Below are positions 1 to 10,500 of a stretch of DNA of 64,000 nt, in pieces. The stretch spans positions 11,656,001-11,720,000 of the forward strand of contig NW_027488370.1 of the NCBI RefSeq assembly GCF_051014445.1, in the 5' to 3' direction. The notes beneath the pieces were generated by a model. The model saw only the letters and a list, made by a program, of their open reading frames with translations. It searched no databases and was not told where the DNA came from. How positions within the stretch are numbered: position 1 is the first letter of the stretch; every line of letters starts with the position of its first letter. The translations under genes were made by a program, and so were the position numbers. The stretch comes from Colletes latitarsis. Its lineage: Eukaryota; Arthropoda; Insecta; Hymenoptera; Colletidae.

Positions 1-49
1 AACAGTCCATTAAACCTGGTTTCGCTCAATATTTTAGAGGATAACGCAT

Positions 50-225
50 GTTAGGTCTAGGTTAGGTCTGGGATTTGCTCTCATCAGGCTCATTCTTTCG
101 CATATTTCTCATACTTGATGGCTAGATCCTGGGCTTTTTCTGGATTGCATCACGTAGTAATGTAGTACCACACTGAAACAGTCAATGAAACCTGGTTTCC
201 ATCAATATTTTAGAGGACAACGCAA
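50..225 (+). repeat. Representative class B monomer
   Basis: This 176-bp unit has the paired 11-bp TTAGGTCTAGG/TTAGGTCTGGG motif, GGGATTTGCTCTCATCAGG, CATTCTTTCGCATATTTCTC, then the class-B middle ACTTGATGGCTAGATCCTGG and right part CTTTTTCTGGATTGCATCACG. Its pre-palindrome region reads TAGTACCACAC. Other class B copies read GAAGTACAACAC here, which abolishes the KpnI-centred palindrome. A close relative with TTCATGGCTAG and CTATTTCTGGATTGGATCACG is equally common, for example around 10,680-10,740. Class names are mine. Confidence 0.9.
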
Positions 226-401
226 GTTAGGTCTAGGTGAGGCCTGAGATTTTCACTGATCAGACTCATACTTTCGCATTCTTCACATACTTGTTGAACG
301 GATCCTGGGATTTTTCTGGTTTTGATCACGTAGTAGTGTGGTACCACACTGAAACATTCAATTAAACCTGGTCTTGATAAATATTTTAGAGAATAACGCA
401 T
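226..401 (+). repeat. Representative class A monomer
   Basis: This 176-bp unit shares the ends of class B but has GATTTTCACTGATCAGACTC on the left, TTTCGCATTCTTCACATACT and TGTTGAACGGATCCTGGG in the middle (a BamHI site, GGATCC, where class B has AGATCC), and TTTTTCTGGTTTTGATCACG on the right. It ends with the full 16-bp palindrome AGTGTGGTACCACACT at 335-350. A minus-strand reading frame of 63 codons stays open across monomers of this subtype. It is longer than one monomer only because its stops lie in the flanking units, and nothing suggests that it is a gene. Confidence 0.9.
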
Positions 402-754
402 GTTAGGTCTGGGTTAGGTCCAGTATTTGTCCTCATCAGGCTCATACTTTCGCATATTTCTCATACTTGATGGCTAGATCCTGGGCTTTTTCTGGATTGC
501 ATCACGTAGTAATGAAGTACAACACTGAAACGTGTCAATTAAACCTGGTTTCGATTAATATTTTAGAGAATAATTCATGTTAGGTCTAGGTTAGGTCTGG
601 GATTTGCTCTCATCAGGCTCATTCTTTCGCATATTTCTCATACTTGATGGCTAGATCCTGGGCTTTTTCTGGATTGCATCACGTAGTAATGAAGTACAAC
701 ACTGAAACAGTCAATTAAACCTGGTTTCCATCAAGCTTTTAGTGGACAATGCAT

Positions 755-930
755 GTTAGGTCTAGGTTAGGCCTGGGATTTGCCCTCATCAGGGTCATAC
801 TGTCGCAGTTTTAACATACTTGTTGAGCGGATCCTGGGTTTTTTCTGGTTTGGTTCACGTAGTAATGTGGGACCACACAGAAACAATCAATTAAACCTGA
901 TCTTGATAAATATTTTAGAGGATAACGCAT
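755..930 (+). repeat. Representative 'GTCGCAGTTTTAACA' subclass monomer
   Basis: This A-like 176-bp unit has TTTGCCCTCATCAGGGTCAT, ACTGTCGCAGTTTTAACATA and a right part with TGGTTCACGTAG instead of TGGATCACGTAG. It recurs with one- or two-base differences at about 3,400, 5,690, 7,800, 8,510, 13,610, 22,590, 28,400, 39,130, 46,680, 56,520 and 62,330. It is usually preceded by a monomer ending TTTCCATCAATATTCTAGAGGACAACGC (written here as a description of adjacent words: TTTCCATCAA, then TATTCTAGAGGACAACGC). That fixed neighbour relation shows that it spreads as part of multi-monomer blocks. Confidence 0.85.
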
Positions 931-1282
931 GTTAGGTCTGGGTTAAGTCTAGGATTTGCTCTCATCAGGCTCATACTTTCGCATATTTCTCATACTTCAT
1001 GGCTAGATCCTGGGCTGTTTCTGGATTGTATCACGTAGTAATGGGGTACCACGCTGAAACAGCCAATTAAACCTGGTTTCGATCAATATTTTAGAGGATT
1101 ACGCAAGTTAAGTCTGGGATAGGTCTAGGATTTGCCCTCATCAGGCTCTTACTTTCGCATATTTCTCATACTTCATGGCTAGATCCTGGGCTATTTCTGG
1201 ATTGGATCACGTAGTAAAGTGGTAACACACTGAAACATTCAATGGAACCTGGTCTGGATAAATATTTTAGAGGATAACGCAT

Positions 1283-1458
1283 CCTAGGTCTGGGTTAGGT
1301 CTAAGATTTGCCCTCATCAGGCTCACAGTTTAGCGTTTTTCACATACTTCTTGAACAGATCCTGGGCTTTCTCTGGTTTGGATCACGAAGTAGTGTGGTA
1401 CCATGCTGAAACAGTCCATTAAACCTGGTCTGGATAAATATTTTAGAGGATAACGCAT
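1283..1458 (+). repeat. Representative 'CACAGTTTAGCG' subclass monomer
   Basis: This A-like 176-bp unit has GGTCTAAGATTTGCCCTCAT, GGCTCACAGTTTAGCGTTTT, ACTTCTTGAACAGATCCTGG, CTTTCTCTGGTTTGGATCACG and AAGTAGTGTGG. It is the only common subclass in which the usual CATACTTTCGC landmark is replaced by CACAGTTTAGC. It is often doubled, as at 1,283-1,634, and it recurs at about 7,980, 10,090, 13,970, 15,370, 20,120, 22,940, 25,570, 33,490, 42,790, 50,350, 55,810 and 63,380. Confidence 0.85.
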
Positions 1459-2045
1459 CTTAGGTCTGGGTTAGGTCTAAGATTTGCCCTCATCAGGCTC
1501 ACAGTTTAGCGTTTTTCACATACTTGTTGAACGGATCCTGGGTTTTTTCTGGTTTTGATCACGTAGTAATGTGGCACCACACTGAAACATTCTATTAAAC
1601 CTGGTCTTGATAAATATTTTAGAGAATAACGCATGTTAGGTCTCGGATAGGTCTGGGATTTGACCTCATCAGATTCATACTTTCGCACATTTCACATACT
1701 CCTTGAACAGATCCTGGGTTATTTTCTGGTTTGGATCACATAGTAATGTGGTACCACACTGAAACAGTCGATTAAACCAGGTTTCGATGTATATTTTAGA
1801 GGATAACGCAAGTTAAGTCTGGGAATGGTCTGGGATTTGACCTCATCAGACTCATACTTTCGCATTCTTCACATACTTGTTGAACGGATCCTGGGTTTTT
1901 TCTGGTTTGGATCACGTAGTAATGTGGTACCACACTGAAACAGTCCATTAAACCTGGTCTCGCTCAATATTTTAGAGGATAACGCATGTAAGGTCTAGGT
2001 TAGGTCTGGGATTTGCTCTCATCAGGCTCATTCTTTCGCATATTT

Positions 2046-2095
2046 CTCATACTTGATGGCTAGATCCTGGGTTTTTTCTGGTTTGGATCACGTAG
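2046..2095 (+). repeat. Class B/A hybrid monomer junction
   Basis: The left part reads class B (CTCATACTTGATGGCTAG). After the shared GATCCTGGG it continues as class A (TTTTTTCTGGTTTGGATCACG). The switch falls in a block of identity between the classes, as expected for recombination or conversion inside a monomer. Similar hybrids lie at about 15,602-15,646 and 17,020-17,060. Confidence 0.75.
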
Positions 2096-2253
2096 TAATG
2101 TGGTACCACACTGAAACAGTCGATTAAACCTGGTTTCGATCAATATTTTAGAGGATAACGCAAGTTAAGTCTGGGAATGGTCTGGGATTTGACCTCATCA
2201 GACTCATACTTTCGCATTCTTCACATACTTGTTGAACGGATCCTGGGTTTTTT

Positions 2254-2318
2254 CTGGTTTGGATCACGTAGTAATGTGGTACCACACTGAAACAGTCGAT
2301 TAAACCTGGTTTCGATCA
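2254..2318 (+). repeat. Internal direct repeat inside the monomer
   Basis: CTGGTTTGGATCA at 2,254-2,266 and CTGGTTTCGATCA at 2,306-2,318 match at 12 of 13 bases and are 52 bp apart. The same pair occurs in most class A monomers, and a weaker CTGGATTGSATCA form occurs in class B. It may be a relic of a shorter ancestral repeat or a duplicated protein-binding word. Confidence 0.7.
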
Positions 2319-2323
2319 ATATT
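2275..2323. other. Dyad-rich segment of the monomer (example copy)
   Basis: Four short inverted repeats lie end to end in 49 bp: TGTGGTACCACA at 2,275-2,286, ACTGAAACAGT at 2,286-2,296 (4-bp arms around AAA), AAACCTGGTTT at 2,302-2,312 (5-bp arms around one base) and AATATT at 2,318-2,323. The cluster recurs in most monomers with class-specific changes. The first dyad extends to 16 bp in some copies (335-350) and is broken in others by GGGACC, GGCACC or AAGTACAAC. Short dyads are known to be enriched in some centromeric satellites that lack CENP-B boxes. Any function here is inference. Confidence 0.75.
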
Positions 2324-2939
2324 TTAGAGGATAACGCAAGTTAGGTCTGGGATAGGTCTGGGATTTGACCTCATCAGATTCATACTTTCGCACATTTCAC
2401 ATACTCCTTGAACAGATCCTGGGTTATTTTCTGGTTTGGATCACTTAGTAATGTGGTACCACACTGAGACAGTCGATTAAACCAGGTTTCGATCTATATT
2501 TTGGAGGATAAGGCATGTTAGGTCTAGGTTAGGCCTGGGATTTTCACCCATCAGACTGATACTTTCGCATTCTTCACATACTTGTTGAACGGATCCTGGG
2601 TTTTTTCTGGTTTGGATCACGTAGTAATGTGGGACCATACTGAAACAGTCAAGTAAACCTGTTTTCGATCAATATTTTAGAGAATAATTCATGTTAGGTC
2701 TAGGATAGGTCTGGGATTTGCTCTCATCAGGCTGATTCTTTCGCATATTTCTCATACATGTTGAACAGATCCTAGGTTTTTTCGGGTTTGGATCACGTAG
2801 TAATGAAGTACAACACTGAAACAGTCAATTAAACCTGGTTTCCATCAATATCTTAGAGGACAACGCAAGTTAGGTCTGGGATAGGTCTGGGATTTTCCCT
2901 CATCAGGCTCATACTTTCGCATATTTCTCATACTTCATG

Positions 2940-5227
2940 GCTAGATCCTGGGCTATTTCTGGATTGGATAACGTAGTAATGTGGTACCACACTGAAACAG
3001 TCAATTAAACCTGGTTTTGATCAATATTTTAGAGAATAATTCATGTTAGGTCTACGTTAGGTCAGGGATTTGGTCTCGTCAGGCTCATTCTTTCGCATAT
3101 TTCTCATACTTGATGGCTAGATCCTGGGCTTTTTCTGGATTGCATCACGTAGTAATGAAGTACAACACTGAAACTGTCAATTAAACCTGGTTTCGATCAA
3201 TATTTTAGAGAATAATTCTTGTTAGGTCTAGGTTAGGTCTGGGATTTGCACTCATCAGGCTGATTCTTTCGCATATTTCTCATACTTGAAGGCTAGATCC
3301 TGGGCTTTTTCTGGATTGCATCACGTAGTAATGAAGTACAACACTGAAACAGTCAATTAAACCTGGTTTCCATCAATCTTTTAGAGGACAACGCATGTTA
3401 GGTCTAGGTTAGGCCTGGGATTTGCCCTCATCAGGGTCATACTGTCGCAGTTTTAACATACTTGTTGAGCGGATCCTGGGTTTTTTCTGGTTTGGTTCAC
3501 GTAGTAATGTGGTACCACACTGAAACATTCAATTAAACCTGGTCTTGACAAATATTTTAGAGGATAACGCATGTTAGGTTTGGGTTGGGTCTAGGATTTG
3601 CCCTCATCAGGCTCATACTTTCGCATATTTCTCATATTTCATGGCTAGATCCTGGGCTGTTTCTGGATTGTATCACGTAGTAATGTGGTACCACGCTGAA
3701 ACAGTCGATTAAACCTGGTTTCGATCAATATTTTAGAGGATAACGCAAGTTAAGTCTGGGATAGGTCTGGGATTTGACCTCATCAGACTCATACTTTCGC
3801 ATTCTTCACATACTTGTTGAACGGATCCTGGGTTTTTTCTGGTTTGGATCACGTAGTAATGTGGGACCACACCGAAACAGTCGACTAAACCTGGTTTCGA
3901 TCAATATTTTAGAGGATAACGCATGTTAGGTCTAGGTTAGGCCTGGGATTTTCCCTGATCAGGCTCATACTTTCGCATTCTTCACATACTTGTTGAACGG
4001 AACCTGTGTTTTTTCTGGTTTGGATCACGTAGTAATGTGGTACCACACTGAAACATTCAATTAAACCTGGACTTGATAAATATTTTAGAGAATAACGCAT
4101 GCTAGGTCTGGGTTAGGTCTAGGATTTGTCCTCATCAGGCTCATACTTTCGCATATTTCTCATACTTCATGGCTAGATCCCGGGCTATTTCTGGATTGGA
4201 TCACGTAGTAATGTGGTACTACACTGAAACAGTCAATTAAACCTGGTTTTGATCAATATTTTAGACAATAATTCATGTTAGGTATAGGTTAGGTCTGGGA
4301 TTTGCTCTCATCAGGCTCATTCTTTCGCATATTTCTCATACATGTTGAACAGATACTGGGTTTTTTCTGGTTTGGATCACGTAGTAATGTGGGACCACAC
4401 TGAAACAATCAATTAAACCTGATCTTGATAAATATTTTAGAGGATAACGCATGTTAGGTCTGGGTTAAGTCTAGGATTTGCTCTCATCAGGCTCATACTT
4501 TCGCATATTTCTCATACTTCATGGCTAGATCCTGGGCTGTTTCTGGATTGTATCACGTAGTAATGGGGTACCACGCTGAAACAGCCAATTAAACCTGGTT
4601 TCGATCAATATTTTAGAGGATAACGCAAGTTAGGTCTGGGATAGGTCTAGGATTTGCCCTCATCAGGCTCTTACTTTCGCATATTTCTCATACTTGATGG
4701 CTAGATCCTGGGCTTTTTCTGGATTGCATCACGTAGTAATGTAGTACCACACTGAAACAGTCAATGAAACCTGGTTTCCATCAATATTTTAGAGGACAAC
4801 GCAAGTTAGGTCTAGGTGAGGCCTGAGATTTTCACTGATCAGACTCATACTTTCGCATTCTTCACATACTTGTTGAACGGATCCTGGGTTTTTTCTGGTT
4901 TTGATCAGGTAGTAGTGTGGTACCACACTGAAACATTCAATTAAACCTGGTCTTGATAAATATTTTAGAGAATAACGCATGTTAGGTCTGGGTTAGGTCC
5001 AGGATTTGTCCTCATCAGGCTCATACTTTCGCATATTTCTCATACTTCATGGCTAGATCCTGGGCTATTTCTGGATTGGATCACGTAGTAATGTGGTACT
5101 ACACTGAAACAGTCAATTAAACCTGGTTTTGATCAATATTTTAGAGAATAATTCATGTTAGGTCTAGGTTAGGTCAGGGATTTGCTCCCATCAGGCTCAT
5201 TCTTTCGCATATTTCTCATACTTGATG
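2940..5227. repeat. 2,288-bp higher-order repeat, copy 1 (13 monomers)
   Basis: The segment matches the next 2,288 bp (13 x 176) base for base, with only scattered differences. Private markers confirm the register: TCTACGTTAGGTCAGGG at 3,051 and 5,339, TTTTAGACAATAATTC at about 4,260 and 6,548, GAACGGAACCTGTG at about 3,994 and 6,282, and GCTAGATCCCGGG at about 4,172 and 6,460. Noted differences include GCTGATTC against GCTCATTC near 3,262/5,550, CTTGAAGG against CTTGATGG near 3,291/5,579, and CATATTTCATGG against CATACTTCATGG near 3,642/5,930. By eye, identity is above 99 percent. Confidence 0.93.
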
Positions 5228-7527
5228 GCTAGATCCTGGGCTATTTCTGGATTGGATCACGTAGTAATGTGGTACCACACTGAAACAGTCAATTAAACCT
5301 GGTTTTGATCAATATTTTAGAGAATAATTCATGTTAGGTCTACGTTAGGTCAGGGATTTGGTCTCGTCAGGCTCATTCTTTCGCATATTTCTCATACTTG
5401 ATGGCTAGATCCTGGGCTTTTTCTGGATTGCATCACGTAGTAATGAAGTACAACACTGAAACTGTCAATTAAACCTGGTTTCGATCAATATTTTAGAGAA
5501 TAATTCTTGTTAGGTCTAGGTTAGGTCTGGGATTTGCACTCATCAGGCTCATTCTTTCGCATATTTCTCATACTTGATGGCTAGATCCTGGGCTTTTTCT
5601 GGATTGCATCACGTAGTAATGAAGTACAACACTGAAACAGTCAATTAAACCTGGTTTCCATCAATCTTTTAGAGGACAACGCATGTTAGGTCTAGGTTAG
5701 GCCTGGGATTTGCCCTCATCAGGGTCATACTGTCGCAGTTTTAACATACTTGTTGAGCGGATCCTGGGTTTTTTCTGGTTTGGTTCACGTAGTAATGTGG
5801 TACCACACTGAAACATTCAATTAAACCTGGTCTTGACAAATATTTTAGAGGATAACGCATGTTAGGTTTGGGTTGGGTCTAGGATTTGCCCTCATCAGGC
5901 TCATACTTTCGCATATTTCTCATACTTCATGGCTAGATCCTGGGCTGTTTCTGGATTGTATCACGTAGTAATGTGGTACCACGCTGAAACAGTCGATTAA
6001 ACCTGGTTTCGATCAATATTTTAGAGGATAACGCAAGTTAAGTCTGGGATAGGTCTGGGATTTGACCTCATCAGACTCATACTTTCGCATTCTTCACATA
6101 CTTGTTGAACGGATCCTGGGTTTTTTCTGGTTTGGATCACGTAGTAATGTGGGACCACACCGAAACAGTCGACTAAACCTGGTTTCGATCAATATTTTAG
6201 AGGATAACGCATGTTAGGTCTAGGTTAGGCCTGGGATTTTCCCTGATCAGGCTCATACTTTCGCATTCTTCACATACTTGTTGAACGGAACCTGTGTTTT
6301 TTCTGGTTTGGATCACGTAGTAATGTGGTACCACACTGAAACATTCAATTAAACCTGGACTTGATAAATATTTTAGAGAATAACGCATGCTAGGTCAGGG
6401 TTAGGTCTAGGATTTGTCCTCATCAGGCTCATACTTTCGCATATTTCTCATACTTCATGGCTAGATCCCGGGCTATTTCTGGATTGGATCACGTAGTAAT
6501 GTGGTACTACACTGAAACAGTCAATTAAACCTGGTTTTGATCAATATTTTAGACAATAATTCATGTTAGGTATAGGTTAGGTCTGGGATTTGCTCTCATC
6601 AGGCTCATTCTTTCGCATATTTCTCATACATGTTGAACAGATACTGGATTTTTTCTGGTTTGGATCACGTAGTAATGTGGGACCACACTGAAACAATCAA
6701 TTAAACCTGATCTTGATAAATATTTTAGAGGATAACGCATGTTAGGTCTGGGTTAAGTCTAGGATTTGCTCTCATCAGGCTCATACTTTCGCATATTTCT
6801 CATACTTCATGGCTAGATCCTGGGCTGTTTCTGGATTGTATCACGTAGTAATGGGGTACCACGCTGAAACAGCCAATTAAACCTGGTTTCGATCAATATT
6901 TTAGAGGATAACGCAAGTTAGGTCTGGGATAGGTCTAGGATTTGCCCTCATCAGGCTCTTACTTTCGCATATTTCTCATACTTGATGGCTAGATCCTGGG
7001 CTTTTTCTGGATTACATCACGTAGTAATGTAGTACCACACTGAAACAGTCAATGAAACCTGGTTTCCATCAATATTTTAGAGGACAACGCAAGTTAGGTC
7101 TAGGTGAGGCCTGAGATTTTCACTGATCAGACTCATACTTTCGCATTCTTCACATACTTGTTGAACGGATCCTGGGTTTTTTCTGGTTTTGATCAGGTAG
7201 TAGTGTGGTACCACACTGAAACATTCAATTAAACCTGGTCTTGATAAATATTTTAGAGAATAACGCATGTTAGGTCTGGGTTAGGTCCAGGATTTGTCCT
7301 CATCAGGCTCATACTTTCGCATATTTCTCATACTTCATGGCTAGATCCTGGGCTATTTCTGGATTGGATCACGTAGTAATGTGGTACTACACTGAAACAG
7401 TCAATTAAACCTGGTTTTGATCAATATTTTAGAGAATAATTCATGTTAGGTCTAGGTTAGGTCAGGGATTTGCTCCCATCAGGCTCATTCTTTCGCATAT
7501 TTCTCATACTTGATGGCTAGATCCTGG
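5228..7527. repeat. 2,288-bp higher-order repeat, copy 2
   Basis: This is the second tandem copy of the 13-monomer unit at 2,940-5,227. The match stops at about 7,527, where class B CTTTTTCTGGATTGCATC replaces CTATTTCTGGATTGGATC. The array is therefore almost exactly two copies long, which fits a single recent unequal crossover. Confidence 0.93.
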
Positions 7528-10500
7528 GCTTTTTCTGGATTGCATCACGTAGTAATGAAGTACAACACTGAAACAGTCAATTAAACCTGGTGTCGATCAA
7601 TATTTTAGAGAATAATTCATGTTAGGTCTAGGTTAGGTCTGGGATTTGCTCTCATCAGGCTCATTGTTTCGCATATTTCTCATACTTGATGGCTAGATCC
7701 TGGGCTTTTTCTGGATTGCATCACGTAGTAATGAAGTACAACACTGAAACAGTCAATTAAACCTGGTTTCCATCAATATTCTAGAGGACAACGCATGTTA
7801 GGTCTAGGTTAGGCCTGGGATTTGCCCTCATCAGGGTCATACTGTCGCAGTTTTAACATACTTGTTGAACGGATCCTGGGTTTTTTCTGGTTTGGTTCAC
7901 GTATTAATGTGGTACCACACTGAAACATTCAATTAAACCTTTTCTTGATAAATATTTTAGAGGATAACGCATCTTAGGTCTGGGTTAGGTCTAAGATTTG
8001 CCCTCATCAGGCTCACAGTTTAGCGTTTTTCACATACTTCTTGAACAGATCCTGGGCTTTCTCTGGTTTGGATCACGAAGTAGTGTGGAACCATGCTGAA
8101 ACAGTCCATTAAACCTGGTCCGGATAAATATTTTAGAGGATAACGCATCTTAGGTCTGGGTTAGGTCTAAGATTTGCCCTCATCAGGCTCACAGTTTAGC
8201 GTTTTTCACATACTTGTTGAACGGATCCTGGGTTTTTTCTGGTTTTGATCACGTAGTAATGTGGCACCACACTGAAACATTCTATTAAACCTGGTCTTGA
8301 TAAATATTTTAGAGAATAACGCATGTTAGGTCTAGGTTAGGTCAGGGATTTGCTCCCATCAGGCTCATTCTTTCGCATATTTCTCATACTTGATGGCTAG
8401 ATCCTGGGCTTTTTCTGGATTGCATCACGTAGTAATGTAGTACAACACTGAAACAGTCAATTAAACCTGGTTTCCATCAATATTCTAGAGGACAACGCAT
8501 GTTAGGTCTAGGTTAGGCCTGGGATTTGCCCTCATCAGGGTCATACTCTCGCAGTTTTAACATACTTGTTGAACGGATCCTGGGTTTTTTCTGGTTTGGT
8601 TCACGTAGTAATGTGGTACCACACTGAAACATTCAATTAAACCTGGTCTTGATAAATATTTTAGAGGATAACGCATCTTAGGTTTGGGTTAGGTCTAGGA
8701 TTTGCCCTCATCAGGCTCATACTTTCGCATATTTCTCATACTTCATGGCTAGATCCTGGGCTGTTTCTGGATTGTATCACGTAGTAATGTGGCACCACGC
8801 TGAAACAGTCGATTAAACCTGGTTTCGATCAATATTTTAGAGGATAACGCAAGTTAAGTCTGGGATAGGTCTGGGATTTGACCTCATCAGACTCATACTT
8901 TCGCGTTTTTCACATACTTGTTGAACAGATCCTGGGTTATTTTCTGGTTTGGATCACATAGTAATGTGGTACCACACTGAAACAGTCGATTAAACCAGGT
9001 TTCGATCAATATTTTTGAGGATAACGCATGTTAGGTCTAGGTTAGGCCTGGGATTTTCACTCATCAGACTCATACTTTCGCATTCTTCACATACTTGTTG
9101 AACGGATCCTGGGTTTTTTCTGGTTTGGATCAGGTAGTAATGTGGGACCACACTGAAACAGTCAATTCAACCTGGTTTCGATCAATATTTTGGAGAATAA
9201 TTCATGTTAGCTCTAGGTTAGGTCTGGGATTTGCTCTCATCAGGCACATTCTTTCGAATATTTCTCAAACTTGATGGCTAGATCCTGGGCTTTATCTGGA
9301 TTGCATCACATAGTAATGTGGTACCACACTGAAACTTTCAATTAAACCAGGTCTTGATAAATATTTTAGAGGCTAACGCATGTTAGGTCTGGGTTAGGTC
9401 TAGGATTCGCCCTCATCAGGCTCATACTTTCGCATATTTCTCATACTTCATGGCTAGATCCTGGGCTTTTTCTGGATTGCGTCACGTAGTAAAGTGGTAC
9501 CACACTGAAACATGCAATGAAACCTGGTTTCGATCAATATTTTAGAGGATAACGCATGTTAAGTCTGGGATTGGTCTGGGATTTGACCTCATCAGACTCA
9601 TACTTTCGCACACTTCACATACTCGTTGAACAGATCCCGGGTTATTTTCTGGTTTGGATCACATAGTAATGTGGTACCACACTGAAACAGTCGATTAAAC
9701 CAGGTTTCGATCAATATTTTTGAGGATAACGCATGTAAGGTCTAGGTTAGGTCTGGGATTTGCTCTCATCAGGCTCATTCTTTCGCATATTTCTCATACT
9801 TCATGGCTAGATCCTGGGCGTTTTCTGGATTGCATCACGTAGTAAAGTGGTACCACACTGAAACATTCAATGAAACCTGGTTTCGATCAATATTTTAGGG
9901 GATAACGCATGTTAGGTCTAGGTTAGGCCTGGGATTTTCACCCTTCCGACTTATACTTTCGCATTCTTCACATACTTGTTGAACGGATCCTGGGTTTTTT
10001 CTGGTTTGGATCACGTAGTAATGTGGGACCACACTGAAACATTCAATGAAACCTGGTCTGGATAAATATTTTAGAGGATAACGCATCTTAGGTCTGGGTT
10101 AGGTCTAAGATTTGCCCTCATCAGGCTCACAGTTTAGCGTTTTTCACATACTTGTTGAACAGATCCTGGGTTTTTTCTGGTTTGGATCACGAAGTAGTGT
10201 GGTACCACACTGAAACAGTCCATTAAACCTGGTCTCGCTCAATATTTTAGAGGATAACGCATGTTAGGTCTAGGTTAGCTCTGGGATTTGCTCTCATCAG
10301 GCTCATTCTTTCGCATATTTCTCATACTTGATGGCTAGATCCTGGGCTTTTTCTGGATTGCATCACGTAGTAATGTAGTACCACCCTGAAACAGTCAATG
10401 AAACCTGGTTTCCATCAATATTTTAGAGGACAACGCAAGTTAGGTCTAGGTAAGGCCTGAGATTTTCACTGATCAGACTCATACTTTCGCATTCTTCACA

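Larger units (their letters stand above)
1..2939. repeat. Irregular mixed-class satellite segment
   Basis: About 17 monomers of classes A, B and both A-like subclasses lie here in no repeating order that I can see. From about 1,280 to 2,030 the units are all A-like, followed at about 2,046-2,095 by a B-left/A-right hybrid. Part of this segment (about 870-1,130) closely resembles 4,390-4,650. No gene or insert is visible. Confidence 0.85.

Noticed and set aside
50..72. Telomere array.
   Set aside because: TTAGG words occur only twice per 176-bp monomer, and there is no uninterrupted short-repeat tract.
210..401. A recurring minus-strand open frame of 63 codons, with near-identical copies at 3,909, 4,789, 10,423, 14,296, 28,730, 35,770, 55,968 and elsewhere.
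   Set aside because: It is slightly longer than one monomer, appears only where certain class A subtypes happen to lack stops, has no ribosome-binding, splice or promoter context, and varies exactly as the satellite DNA does. It is a by-product of the repeat, not a gene.
1880..1910. T-tract TTTTTT after GATCCTGGG as a transcription terminator.
   Set aside because: It occurs in most class A monomers without a stable upstream hairpin or any transcription unit. It is more simply part of the repeat, possibly affecting DNA bending.
2311..2327. Possible CENP-B box at TTCGATCAATATTTTAG.
   Set aside because: It has the TTCG and the central A of the mammalian box but lacks the CGGG end. I found no full match to the box on either strand.
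3043..3068. Nuclear-receptor-like direct repeat with 5-base spacing (AGGTCT, five bases, AGGTCA) in monomers with the GGTCAGGG variant.
   Set aside because: It follows automatically from the 11-bp sub-repeat plus one common substitution. There is no promoter or gene context to support a response element.
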